A DNA stretch of 64,000 bases from Batkoa obscura (lineage: Eukaryota > Entomophthoromycota > Entomophthoromycetes > Entomophthorales > Batkoaceae): NCBI GenBank assembly GCA_030770535.1, contig JASVEC010000010.1:930001-994000 (forward strand). Reading direction: 5' to 3'. The stretch's first letter is position 1. The number at the start of each line of letters is the position of its first letter. The translations under genes were made by a program, and so were the position numbers. Below, one piece after another: positions 48,102 to 59,026 of this stretch. The notes below the pieces were generated by a model. The model made no database searches and was not told the origin of the DNA. It worked only from the letters and a program-made list of their open reading frames with translations.

Positions 48102-48512
48102 ATCGCCAAATCAATTATTAGAATGTCCAATCGTTAAGCAGGTTTTGTAATTTTAATAGTTGTGTTTTAGTTTTTGTAATTTTAATAGTTGTTTGTTATT
48201 TCACTTTAAGTTAGTTTTTTTATTTTCCTTAGTACTATTGGAAATGAAGATACTAAATGCCTTCCCAATCTATATATTTAGCTAATAAAATAAAAAATAA
48301 AATCGATATGTTATTTTATATTCTTTGTTTTAATATTATAATATCTACCATTTATAAATTTAATTCTCATCGCAAAATCCAGGTTTACTAATTTATTTCA
48401 TTCATATAGCTGTTAAATAATTATCAGACTCTCACTTAAATTCAAACATTAAACTATTTTAAATAATCATATTAAAATAAAATAATTTAAATAAATATAC
48501 TTTAGTTAAATT
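48102..48512. other. Intergenic, convergent 3' ends of APP1 copy B and GPI8
   Basis: About 400 bp of AT-rich DNA including a partial repeat of the APP1 3' end at 48090-48125. No other feature. Confidence 0.55.
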
Positions 48513-49722
48513 TTAACTATAATAGGATAATGCTAAAGGGAACAATAAAATGAAAGCTACTATTAAAGGAGTGAATCGGTTATCCTCATTTGCGATTATA
48601 TTATATGAACTTGGAGTTGAATCACTATTAAATTCAAAATAATTTAATAAGCTATCAATAAACTGGGTTGAGAAATCACTTTGATTATGATTAGCGCCCT
48701 CAATTTCATCTACATTTTCTAGTTTGACTGGTTCATAATTAGTTAAAATAGTGTTGTTCACCTCTTCTTCGTTTGAAGTAATAATTACATTTTGCTTTGA
48801 ACCAAAGAAATCCATTAACAATACTTCATCGAATTTTCTATCGATGTTATCTGTAACAAACCCAGGATGAGCATCTAACTTACTTGGGTCATAAAAATCA
48901 AACAACTCTTTCAATGTTTTTTGACTTTCTGGATTGACACCCTTCATAAACTCAAGGGTAAAATGAGTAAGCCTTTCAACAACAGTAACTCCAAGATCAT
49001 TATGGTTATTGTAAGAATATGATTTCTCTCCAATTTTACTTGAACCTACAGATATAATATTTGGTGACCTAATCTTAGAATATAAAGAATTTGCTTCACA
49101 TGTATCAATGATGTATAAAATTTCGTTGTACCTAGATTTTTGATTCATTTGCATAAACGCGTCCCCAATCTCTTGAGCAGTGATCTCCTCGCTATCTTGA
49201 AACTTCAAAAAATTCTCTCCACCATGGCCGGTAAGATAAACTAGTATATTTGAGTTTTCATCCGTTTGTAATCTTTTGGATTTAGGTACATTTTCAGGCA
49301 GCCTGTTAGTGAGTACACGAACAAAATTTTCAACTGTCACGTCATATCCTTTGTAATCCACTTCAATATCATTTCCGTAAAGGTCTTCGTCATTGGTATC
49401 TCTGAATACTTGACCTGGGAATTTGTTTCTTGGATTGCACGCTATGTCATCAGCTAACATTAAAATTATATTGGAGTCTGGAATTCCTAACCTTTTTACT
49501 GTTCGATAAATCCCTATGGCACTCGACAAATGCCTGTAATTAAACCAAAACCTGGAGGCGCTTACCTAGAAAGCGTAAATTAGGGCTAAAATAGATCATA
49601 TGAACACTTACTATAACTGCCCAATTATTCGTATGCTTTGATTTAGTAGAACTGATAAATTTCTCATTGTCAGCACATATAAAGAGTAAATAAAAGTTGA
49701 ATAAAATTAGTTGTAAATTCAT
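48513..49722 (-). CDS. GPI8: GPI-anchor transamidase catalytic subunit Gpi8/PIG-K
   Basis: A C13-family cysteine protease in the ER GPI transamidase complex, which swaps a C-terminal signal peptide for a preformed GPI anchor. 387 residues. Exon 1 (49722-49612) has a signal peptide (MNLQLILFNFYLLFICADNE) and NNWAVI; a 46-nt intron (49611-49566) follows; exon 2 (49565-48513) starts VSASRFWFNYRHLSSAIG. The conserved block VKRLGIPDSNIILMLADDIA precedes the catalytic dyad: His151 in YLTGHGGENF and Cys193 in IIDTCEANS, close to the H157/C199 spacing of the yeast protein. The C-terminus has one membrane helix (LIVAFILLFPLALSYY). It is divergently arranged with the copper transporter 175 bp away, so the two may share a promoter region. 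Confidence 0.95.
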
Positions 49723-49897
49723 TATTTAAAAAAGGTGAAGTTAATTAATCACAAAGCTTTTATTTAAGATACCAAAGCACTTTTTAACCAATTAAAATTA
49801 CTAATGATGAGATAGAGAATAAATTTATTAAAGATTTTAAAGAAACATTGCTCCAATTTATTAGAGAACAGTTTTAAGATATATTATATAACGTAAA

Positions 49898-50543
49898 ATG
49901 GATCATTCAATGCATAACATGCCAAAATCAGGAGGTATGAATCATGGAGAATGTTCAATGAAAGTAAAGCTGTCATAATTATTATAACTTATAGTTTTAA
50001 AGAGTATTAAATATTAGATGACCATCAACGCAGATGTTGAAAACATTTGTGTACTTTTTGATTTCTGGAGAATCAATGGAGCTTTATCAATGGTATTGTC
50101 TTGTTTAATAATATTCATCTTAGGCATTGGATATGAATATTTAAGAAGTTTAAGCCAAAACTGGCAGGAGAGAATTGAGAGGAGTTATCGTGTATTAGCA
50201 AATTCTGAGCCAGAATCAATACATTTAGAAGATAGCTATGACCCATTAACTTCCCCGCGTTTGTTACAAGACGAAAGCCTAGAGGATACTATCAATATAA
50301 AAAGGTATTTATTTCTATTATTAAAATTTTAAATGTTAAAAAATGTTTAGAAAACCTGTAAGTCGTTTCCCTTTAAGCATAATTTATGCTATCCAAGTTT
50401 TTTATTCTTTCATGCTAATGCTTATATTCATGACCTACAATATCTATCTTATGCTGGCCGTAACTTTTGGTGCTTTATTTGGTCATTTTTTTATTTCTGC
50501 ATTTAAACCTTTATCTGCAAGTAGATCATTTGCCTGTCACTAA
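49898..50543 (+). CDS. Ctr-family copper transporter
   Basis: A 181-residue high-affinity Cu(I) transporter assembling as a trimer in the plasma or vacuolar membrane. Three exons: 49898-49963, 50018-50304 and 50351-50543; introns of 54 and 46 nt keep frame. The short N-terminus is Met/His-rich (MDHSMHNMPKSGGMNHGECS), the usual extracellular copper-binding segment. Then MKMTINADVENICVLFDFWR leads into helix 1. Helix 2 has the MxxxM filter (FMLMLIFMTYN) and helix 3 the GxxxG packing motif (FGALFGHFF). The loop between helices 1 and 2 is long and acidic (SEPESIHLEDSYDPL). The initiator ATG is in the small first exon; starting at 50018 would lose the metal-binding tail. Confidence 0.93.
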
Positions 50544-50671
50544 TATTTTTACTCTAATAAATGGGTAGATTTAAAAATCTTTAAAACAGATAACTAAATC
50601 TTTGAATAATAATAATTTATTAATAAAATGGGATTGTTATCTGACTTTACTATTGTAAGTGAGTCTAGTTT

Positions 50672-50919
50672 TTAATCTGCTCTTTTCTCACTCTTTAACT
50701 CAAGTAATATGGTTGCTAATGACTCTGGATTATAACCTTGTTCTGTAAGGGATAATACATTAGATATACTTTCTTTATCTAAGTCTAAATTTAATAATTG
50801 TGACAATTCCTGTAATTCTAACTCATTTAAAAGATAAAATATCAGAAATAATACTATTTACCTCCTATGATATCTCTTGTTTCTACGGCTACTATCTCAT
50901 TATCACTATAATCTTCCAT
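50672..50919 (-). CDS. MZT1: MOZART1 (gamma-tubulin complex component)
   Basis: A 67-residue protein in two exons, 50919-50862 and 50817-50672, with a 44-nt intron. The joined sequence has the family core ELQELSQLLNLDLDKESISN, then LTEQGYNPESLATILLELK, matching the human pattern of ILNTGLDMETLS...CEQGINPEALSSVIKEL. MOZART1 binds GCP N-termini and recruits gamma-tubulin complexes to spindle poles. The intron site was chosen because GTAAATAG...GAGTTAG is the pair that restores the conserved helix in frame. The gene is convergent with CTR (129 bp between stops). Confidence 0.9.
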
Positions 50920-51353
50920 TTTTTTAAAGTTTAAAAGTTGACTTTTTTTTTTTAGAAACATTCAAATTATTGCAAAAAAGTAAAAAATAAATTACAAAAT
51001 ATTAAATTCTTGATTTAGGTTTTCGAAATTTTATGTTCACTTTATCTATAGCAAATATCTATTTTGAACTTGAGTTATTACATTTAATGAGAATAGTATT
51101 TAAATAAACTATTTTAAAAAATAAAGAGGAACATAATAAATTAATTTATTTTAAGCTTAAAATTGCAAGTTTAAAAAAGTACAAATAAAATATTCTATAA
51201 AAATTTAATTAAAGATTAAAGATAGCTACATACATAGCAACTATTGATTAAAGCTATCAAATAAAATTTAAATGATTTACAACACCAACTTACTAAGAAT
51301 TAAAACAATTTAAATTTAAAGAGAAGATATTATATCGTATAATGAGGTTTACA
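50920..51353. other. Intergenic, MZT1 upstream / PWP2 downstream
   Basis: AT-rich, no gene recognised. Holds the MZT1 promoter at its left end. Confidence 0.6.
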
Positions 51354-54300
51354 TTATTCCATATAATCCTCGTCATTGTCAATCTCAATCTCATCTTCAT
51401 TTTCTTCAAAATTAGGTATAGGCTCTCCTTGTTCATCTTCATTTAAATTCGACATATCAACTTTATCTTTTGAGTCTCCAAGGTATTCTATAAGATATAA
51501 GTTATCTTCACACAAATTAGAAAGGTCTCCATAAAGTTTAGAAAGCACTTTTTGAATACCACGAATAGAAGGTAAATAGGATGCAATATTTTGTTTTAAA
51601 TATTGGGCATGACTGGTGAATAGAGAATGGCACCAAATTAATAAAAATTCTAGATGAGGAGTACCTTGCTCAGCATAATTGGCCAAAAACTTCAATAGTG
51701 ATTCTAAATACCTTGATGGTATCGATGGTGAAATGAGTGGGATATCTGATGGTGGAATTTTTTCAAGGACTTGTTTAATAATTGGTTTTTCATTAAGACG
51801 GAACGACATTACCAAGGCTTTTAAGTAATCTTCATTCTTCAATGTATCTAATACTGATTCGGGTGTAATTTCAATTTCAAGATCAAATGGATCAAAAAGT
51901 AATGTATCATCTAATGAATAAATAAGTAACCCTTCAGTTGAAGCTGCAGCCCATGACCTTCCAGTTGGAGAAAATCTTACAGATTTAGTACGAGCTTCTG
52001 GGCGAGTTCTCCTTACTGACAGATCTCCTTGTGCTACACCTGGAAGAGCTTCTTTACGATATTTCATATTAACCATAGGATCATCGTCTTGATCATCGAT
52101 CGTATCAAGTGCCCCTGCTTCCGTCATAAATTTAGAGTTAAGCATTTCTTGGGTTCCATCTAATGATTTGTTATAAGTTATTTGAAATTTTCTAACTAAG
52201 ACTGAAGTTGAGCAATCGTAGATGCATACATATTTACTGTTTCCACCACCAATGATACATTTTCCATCAGCAGTATAACATAATGAATTGAACGATTTCC
52301 CTTGAGCTGAATTAGCTGCACTAATTTTATCCCCTACTTTACGTCCACCTGAAATGTCATGTCTACCTTCAATAGATCCCTGTTGTTGACCCTCACTTGG
52401 ATCCCAAAAGGTAATTTGTCCATCCAAAGAAGCAGCAGCGATTTGTTTACCATCTGGACTATAAGTTAATGCAAGTACATCAGAGTCAACTTGTAAAAGT
52501 TCGACAGATTGACCTCTACCAAAAGCATCCCATATTCTTACTGTTCCATCCCATGAACCAGTAGCCACCATATTATCAATAGGAGAAAAGGCCATACATG
52601 AAATTGGACCTTCATGGCCTGATAAGACATCAAGCAATTTACCTGTTTGCATTGACCATACAAAAACTTCAAATGTATCAATAGAACCTGCACAAATAAT
52701 TTCACCTGATGGATCTACAGCTAAGCAAGAAAATTGTACAGGATCCGGGGTAGTAAAGGTACGGAAGTTACGATATCTTAAAAGATCAAAAGCACGTACA
52801 GTACCATCTAAAGAAGCAGAAACAACCACTTGACCTTGTTTTGTAAACTCAACTTGTGAAATAGGTCCTTGATGCTCACTAAATGTCACGAAACTGAAAC
52901 CAGAAGCAGTGTCCCATATCTTTAATTTTCCATCTTGACCCCCGGTTGCAATATTTTGACCATCTGCCGAATAAGACATAGTGTTCATATCAAAGTAATG
53001 CCCTTGTTGTTTAAGTACATAAGTCTCAGATTGCCATTCCCATACTAATAACTGACCATATTTTACAGTACCAAATGCTAACCATTCACCAGTACAATTA
53101 ATACTTACTGTATCAATTTTTGTTTGAGAAATACTAAATAAAATTAGTAAATAAAATTAATAGAGGAATTTAATTGCTTACCTTAAAGTATGAATATTTG
53201 CAAAATCTGGTAATTGCCAAATACCAAAAATACCTTTTGAAAAACCAACCAAAAGTAAATTTGATAATGGATGGAAAGCAACCGAAATAACTTTACTTCC
53301 AGCTTGATTGAAATAATTTCTATTAGTTACTAACCATTTAACTCTATCCAATCTATCTTCATCAATAGTTTCATGATCGATTTCATCTCCATTTGATACC
53401 AATATTTCACGGATCGATGTATATTCCCAATCGCAACATACACCATCTTTACTAATTGTATAAATCTAAAAGCTATAAATAAATTTTTTTTTATCATAGT
53501 TAAAGCTTACATGCTTCATATCATTTGAAAAATAACATCCCATAACCGAATCTTTATGTCCAGATAATGTAACAATTTCACTTTTTTTTCCATATAATGG
53601 GAAAATTTTACAACTCATATCTGTTGATCCAGTAACAATATATCTATAGTTTGATTAATATCTATTTCTCTTTCATTTTATTTTCCTTTTTATTACCTGC
53701 TATCAGGTGACCAACTTAAACAAGTAATGGTATCAAAGTGACTTTTACTTTCTTTAAGTTTAATAAAAGGGGTCAACTCTCTATGGGAACCTGGAGTTCT
53801 CCAAAGTTGAATTTCATTTTCTATAGTATAAGCAAAGAATCTAAATTTCCTTTAATATTCTATTCGTTATAGTAAAATATATAGTTTTTACTTTCCATTT
53901 GGACTAAACTTTAATGTTCTTATTCTTCCTTTAAAATTGAATCTATGGAGGACAAAGCGTCTATTCAAGTTCATCAAAACTCCATGACCCTCTTTATAAA
54001 ACTGTTAACATTCACTCTATACAATTATTATTTTAATTTATTACCCTCATCAGCCACAAACAACATGTTTCCATTGGGCGTTATATCCATACATACTATA
54101 TTGGTACTTGTTTCAAAAGGCAATGTAATAGACTTATTACTTTAAACTATTTAATAATTATAAATTGAATTTTATGAGTCATTTACTTTATAAGGTCAAA
54201 TACCGTAACCCTATTTCCAACTGGTGATATTAATGAGTTACCATCTGGTGTAAAAATTACGTTTCCTTGTTTATAAACTGTACCACAAAGGTTTGAAAAC

Positions 54301-54367
54301 TAAATTGATGTTTAATTATTATATTTAATAATTTTACCATTTGAATTACTTTGAAGTCTGATTTCAT
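51354..54367 (-). CDS. PWP2: Periodic tryptophan protein 2 (UTP-B, SSU processome)
   Basis: A WD40-repeat nucleolar protein of the UTP-B complex needed for 18S rRNA maturation. Exon 1 is only 18 nt (54367-54350, MKSDFK), spliced over ~50 nt to FSNLCGTVYKQGNVIFTPDG. At least five further short introns follow. Human Pwp2 starts MKFAYRFSNLLGTVYRRGN, confirming the start. Landmarks: ISPVGNRVTVFDL; HRFNFKGRIRTLKFSPNGK; LAFGTVKYGQLLVWEWQSE; then in the long last exon SGFSFVTFSEHQGPISQVEF, FRTFTTPDPVQFSCLAVDPS, VFVWSMQTGKLLDVLSGHEG and FWDPSEGQQQGSIEGRHD. The C-terminal Utp12-like part includes LRLNEKPIIKQVLEKIP, and the protein ends in an acidic tail. It appears complete and unbroken. Confidence 0.95.
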
Positions 54368-54696
54368 CTATGTCTATATTTTTTGATTAAATTCTTATAC
54401 CGAAATGATAATTTTTTATTTTTATTTAATTTAGTAATATCATTTTGATAGGATCACTTAGTATTATGGGTGAATTATAAGTTGACATATAATTTAAAAC
54501 TCTCACTTCCTAAATTTAGAAAATTAAAAATAATATTATCAAGTTCAAACTCAAAAATCAGATAAATCAAAATTAAAGATAGATGAATTGTTAAAAATCA
54601 TCAAATAATCAATCTAACTAGAATATATAAAACAAAGTATAAATATAATGAATTTATACAAAGAATTCAAATAAAACTCCATTGACTGGATTAAAA
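54368..54696 (+). promoter_or_regulatory. Divergent promoter region with TATA-like box
   Basis: A 330-bp space between the PWP2 start and the secreted-protein start. ATATATAAAA at 54623-54632, about 65-75 bp before the secreted protein's ATG, looks like a TATA box on the plus strand. No matching box was seen toward PWP2. Confidence 0.45.
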
Positions 54697-55047
54697 ATGT
54701 TTAATAAAACTGTTATTTTCATTATTGCTTTATTAGCTACTATTGTCTTTACTGCCCCAACTGGTTTGGGCTCTACCCCTGTTAGAAGATGTTTTGATGA
54801 TTGTTGGGGATGTGGATCATGTGATTTTGGCTTTACTGGACTTATTCCTTTTGGTTTTGATGGTTTCGGTGGTGATGTTTTTGATGGTTTCTTTGATGGC
54901 AATTGTGGTGGCTGTTTTAATGGTGGATGTGGTGGATTTGGTGGATGTGGTGGATTTGGTGGATGTGGTGGATTTGGTGGATGTGGTGGCTGCTTCGATG
55001 GCTGTGATGGCTTCGGTCCTTTCAATAACTTTGGCTGGTTTTGGTAA
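54697..55047 (+). CDS. Small secreted Gly/Cys-rich protein
   Basis: A 116-residue single-exon protein from MFNKTVIFIIALLATIVFTA, a classical signal peptide with cleavage likely near TA/PTG. The mature part holds about 16 Cys: a CFDDCWGCGSCDFGF opening, a Phe/Gly/Asp-rich middle (FGFDGFGGDVFDGFFDG), then repeats of the six-residue unit GGFGGC, then CFDGCDGFG and an aromatic end (FGWFW). The repeat is perfect at DNA level (GGATGTGGTGGATTTGGT units at about 54927-54990), so it is probably length-variable. An ATG five codons upstream (54682) is possible but would weaken the signal peptide. The composition suggests a cell-wall or spore-surface protein or a secreted effector; this is inference. The gene is unusually GC-rich for the window. 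Confidence 0.8.
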   Translation: MFNKTVIFIIALLATIVFTAPTGLGSTPVRRCFDDCWGCGSCDFGFTGLIPFGFDGFGGDVFDGFFDGNCGGCFNGGCGGFGGCGGFGGCGGFGGCGGCFDGCDGFGPFNNFGWFW

Positions 55048-55289
55048 TCATCCTTCTAGTTTTTACCCCTGTTTTTTTAAGTCATGTTAAACTTTTAAAA
55101 TAAAGTAGCATCTTATTCTAACCTAAGAATATTATTTGATAATTTTATGCTTTATAATTAAATTTTAATTCATAATCGTTATTTTTTTAAATCAATAATT
55201 AAGTATTTAATAAGCCATAATTAAAAAGTTAAATATAAAGCTTTTTAATTAAAAACAAAGTTTTATTTTAATGTATATCCTTTTCTAAT
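55048..55289. other. Convergent intergenic spacer
   Basis: AT-rich 3' region between the secreted protein and eIF3h. Contains AATAAAG-like motifs but nothing distinctive. Confidence 0.5.
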
Positions 55290-56650
55290 TTATTCCTGTT
55301 GATTATTACTTTGTTGTAATCCTTGTGTAGCATACATTTTGGTTAAAGTTGGTCCAGTAAATTGATTGAGTTGTTTACAATAACTATTAATTTGATAATT
55401 AGTTAATAAAGAATCAAAACGTGAAGGTTCTGCTGGTAACTTAAATTTAGCATAAACTTGTTCCTCAGTCTCTAATATCAATGGTGCTTGTCCACGTGCT
55501 ACTCTTGCTTCATTTTCTTGGTGCTATAATGTATATTAGTTTTACTTTATACTAAAATTGTTATTATTATTACTTTAGATTGAAGATAACTTTGAATACG
55601 ACTCTTTTCTCTTGCTAAATTACGTGAATGATATTGGAAATTATTTTGTTCATTAGAATAATCTTCCAAAGACTCTAATAAGTTTTCAAGGTTACGTTCA
55701 ATATATGGCTCAATATTTAAATCTAAGATGCCATAATTTGGTGATATAAAAGAGGAGCTTGGTAAAGCTGGGGTATTAAAACGAATAGATGGTCCAGTAT
55801 TCAAACTGGCTTCAAGTACTTCACTATCATCAACAAGTTCATGTAACATAGCATTGATAATATCTGGATTATGAATTATGATTGGAATTTCGACTAATAT
55901 ATTCTCAAAAGTAAGATTAGAGTCACTTAAACTAAAAAAAATTAAAAATTAGTTCATTAAAATAAGCAAAAATTACCTTTTTGAAGTGAACTTATTGCTT
56001 TGGTAAAGTTCCATAAAACTATCTGATAATCTATAAGCACGAAGGTGAAGAGAACCAATGGCACTTCTAGAAACATCTTATAATGTTTAATTTTTCATTT
56101 TACATAAATATAATTGAAATACCATGAACTAAAGCAACACATTTATTACCCAAACTTCTTTGATATGAAGCTTGAGTTTCAATAAAACTAGATGTCAAAA
56201 AATCGTTTAATTGGGATGAAACATACCATCCAACAGTGGTGGAATCAATGTTAACTTCACGGTAATGACGAATCATTTCAGCACGATATTGAGCAGCTAA
56301 AATACAGGTTACCTATAATTTCATTTATGTTAAAATAAGACTACCATTGATACTTTTATTTTCAGAAACACTTGGGAAAGCAAAAGAGTTTGTTACTTCT
56401 AAGACTTCATTAAAGTCTAAACCTAATAATAAACCAGATGAATAAGATGGAAAGTTTTCACGACAGTGTTTAATGATATTCATTAAAACCTGAATAAAAT
56501 ATTAGTTTAAAATTTGATCATGGACAGTCAACTTACAATCCCTTCCAATTGAACACTTGTGATTGGGATCTTTCCTTCGACATCGAAATCAGTTTCGGTA
56601 ATCTTTATCTCTTTAGTTTCACTTGGTGTGCTAATGTTTTTTTTGCTCAT
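55290..56650 (-). CDS. Translation initiation factor eIF3 subunit h
   Basis: An MPN-domain subunit of the eIF3 complex (non-catalytic). The start is MSKKNISTPSETKEIKITET at 56650. Exon 1 ends VQLEGI at 56537; a 47-nt intron (56536-56490) joins VLMNIIKHC, giving the family pattern VQLEG.V.MNIIKHC. Next come SSGLLLGLDFNEVLEVTNSF and AFP, then several short introns. The C-terminal part has SLEDYSNEQNNFQYHSRNLA and PAEPSRFDSLLTNYQINSYC, the latter typical of eIF3h. The Jamm metal-binding His pair is not evident, as expected for this inactive MPN- subunit. It ends at 55290 after a Gln/Asn-rich tail. Confidence 0.9.
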
Positions 56651-57161
56651 TTTATATCCCCTTTTTATATCAAAGACAATGTTAAGGATTTTGTTCTTTT
56701 TTCTCTATATTTTTTGGATTGCGCATTTTTGGGATTTTATGGATTTTTTCTATAAAAAAATGAATTGTTTGCAGTTAAATTTTATTTGAATATTGTACTT
56801 AAAAAAGGCATAGTTTGATTGAATAAAAGCTCTATAAACTCTAAAAATTGGTATAATATAATCAAACGAAGAGGAGACTCAAAGAGTATTTGGGACAAAA
56901 GGATTAAAGAGTATGTATGATAAAATCAAAAAAATTATTGTATTCATGGAAAACAAAATATCTATGACTTATGCTAATTTAATTAATCGTGTTTAAAGTA
57001 TAAACAAAGCTGTTAATAAAAAAATTAAAGTATTTTTATAAAAAATAATATGACCGAGTTTGATAATTTAATATTAATAAGAAAGCTATTATTTATATTA
57101 GCTAAACCTTTACTCTTAATAGATAAAGATGATTTATAAAGAAATTTTTATCATAAATTTA
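56651..57161. other. Intergenic upstream of eIF3h
   Basis: AT-rich, carries the eIF3h promoter. From about 57097 the left arm of an inverted repeat begins. Confidence 0.5.
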
Positions 57162-57470
57162 TGGGGATATATTTTTTTGTTTAGGAATTTTACTAGCAAC
57201 TTTTCCACTTAAATAGTGCTTTAAAAATGGAAAAGTGAGGAAACCAAAAAAACACCCTCTTATATTAAATAAGTTTGTTTCTATTAAGCTATTTTGACAT
57301 TTCAAGCTTGAAATAGCAATTTTCGATAAAAGTATACCAACATGGATTAATAAAGTAACACTTGCACAATTTAAAATAAATTTAATATAAATCTATAGTA
57401 AAAATTTCTTTATATACCCATCTTTATCTATTAAGAATAAAAGTCTAGCTAATAATTATAAATTTAATTC
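57097..57470. repeat. Foldback element with nested MITE
   Basis: The left arm (57100-57160, ...CTTAATAGATAAAGATG...AAAGAAATTTTTA) and the right arm (57388-57465) are imperfect inverted copies. The right arm preserves an uninterrupted ATTTATATTAAAT where the left arm is split by a MITE. Confidence 0.6.
57162..57262 (-). mobile_element. Foldback MITE, copy p (inside the foldback element)
   Basis: TGGGGATATATTTTTTTG at the left and AAAAAACACCCTCT at the right, with AATAGTGCTTTAAAAATGG in the middle and TA flanks. Confidence 0.82.
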
Positions 57471-58557
57471 TATATATTGTTATATTCATTTTTGATATTA
57501 ACATCATTGTCACAAAATAAGCTAGTATAACAAAATACATTTCAAATAGCATAACTTTTCAAATAAATAAGCTAGAATTCATATTTTTTATAACAATATT
57601 AATAATACCAGTGGAAATTGCTTTTGCTTTTAATCAAATAATGTGATTAATTTGTTTGCTCAAAACATTACTTAAAAAACCTATAGCTATTAAAACCATA
57701 AGTTATTTTATTAGTTAAGAAAGACTAGAAAGTAAATTTCTAACCAGAGATAGCAAAGCCAGAGTAGTGAAAAAAGTAGTTAAGGTGTTGCCCTATGTTA
57801 AGTTGTAGTTTCAAAAGGAAAGTGACGCTTTTGTTATAAAACTGAAGTCAAATAGTAAATTTCAAGTTTGATTATGTAGTAGCTTTTGCTAAAAAATAAA
57901 AGGTATTTTACTTAATTACTATGAAGAAATTATACTTGATTAATTATAGAAGGAAGTATAAATCGATGAATATAAATTATTAAATTTGAACTGAGTAAAC
58001 TAGAAATAATGCTTTAATAATTCAAAACAGATTGAGTATCCCAATTTATTTGAATAAGAATTAATTTAAAATGTTTGTTATTTAAAGGATTAATAAAATT
58101 TAAGTATTTAATTTGTCTAATTTTTAAATTAAATAGTTAGGTGGAACAGAGTTGGGTTAGTTGAATTGAAAAGTTAAGTGAAATATAACACAAATTATAA
58201 GTTTGGGTTAAGATTGAAGTTTAATATGATATGTTAAGGATTTCTTGTTGTGCTTATTGAAGTGAAATTCAATATTTAGTAAAAATGTCCAGATATTCAT
58301 TATTTAATAGTAAGATTTAGGAAAAGTCATAGCAAATTGTTATAATTAAACAACTGTTTTATATTTTATTGTTGTGTAATTTTAATCAACTCAAAGAAGT
58401 TTATAACATTTTAAAATTGAATATTCTATCCCTAGTTATTCTAACAACAAACTTGTTTTGACTTTTCTTACAATGCTAAGTTCTTATTAACCTTAACTAA
58501 AAATCTGGAATCTATTAACTTTATAGAACCCCAGATTGCTTTCAAATATCTGAGTTT
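57471..58557. other. Intergenic before the RhoGAP gene
   Basis: About 1.1 kb. Around 57725-57900 a plus-strand frame with several stops reads somewhat protein-like (RVVKKVVKVLPYVKL), perhaps an old relic. Nothing firm. Confidence 0.4.
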
Positions 58558-58980
58558 ATGAAATTTCAAAGGTATCCCAAGTTATTACCTAAGCTACTAA
58601 AAATAGTTAATATTCTGCGTTTATTTTTTAATTCAAAAAGAATAAATCCATTTTATGGTTTTAAAATAAAAGATAATAAATCAAATCTCGATATTTTATT
58701 GCTAACAATTGACTTTTGTTTCGATTTTCTTAGAATATTGATTTTATTTTGTTTTTTAGTTCAAATGAATAATGAAATTACAACTAAGCAGCTTAAAAAT
58801 AGCAATGAATACGATATCAACCATTCAGATGATCCATACTTAAATGAAACTACGATAAAATTGAATTCAACAACACCAAACTTGAATTTGATGTTAAGCC
58901 AAGAGGATAACAATCTTAACATTAATAATTCCATTTTCACTTCCAATAAGAGTATAACTCAACAAAAGGAAATGGATTTA

Positions 58981-59026
<46 letters not shown>

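Noticed and set aside
53945-54145. Plus-strand frame opposite PWP2
   Set aside because: Antisense to well-supported PWP2 exons.
54654-55090. Alternative frames (Pro-rich antisense, Val/Asp-rich sense) across the Gly/Cys-rich gene
   Set aside because: They are by-products of the repeat. Only the frame with a signal peptide and regular Cys spacing is convincing.
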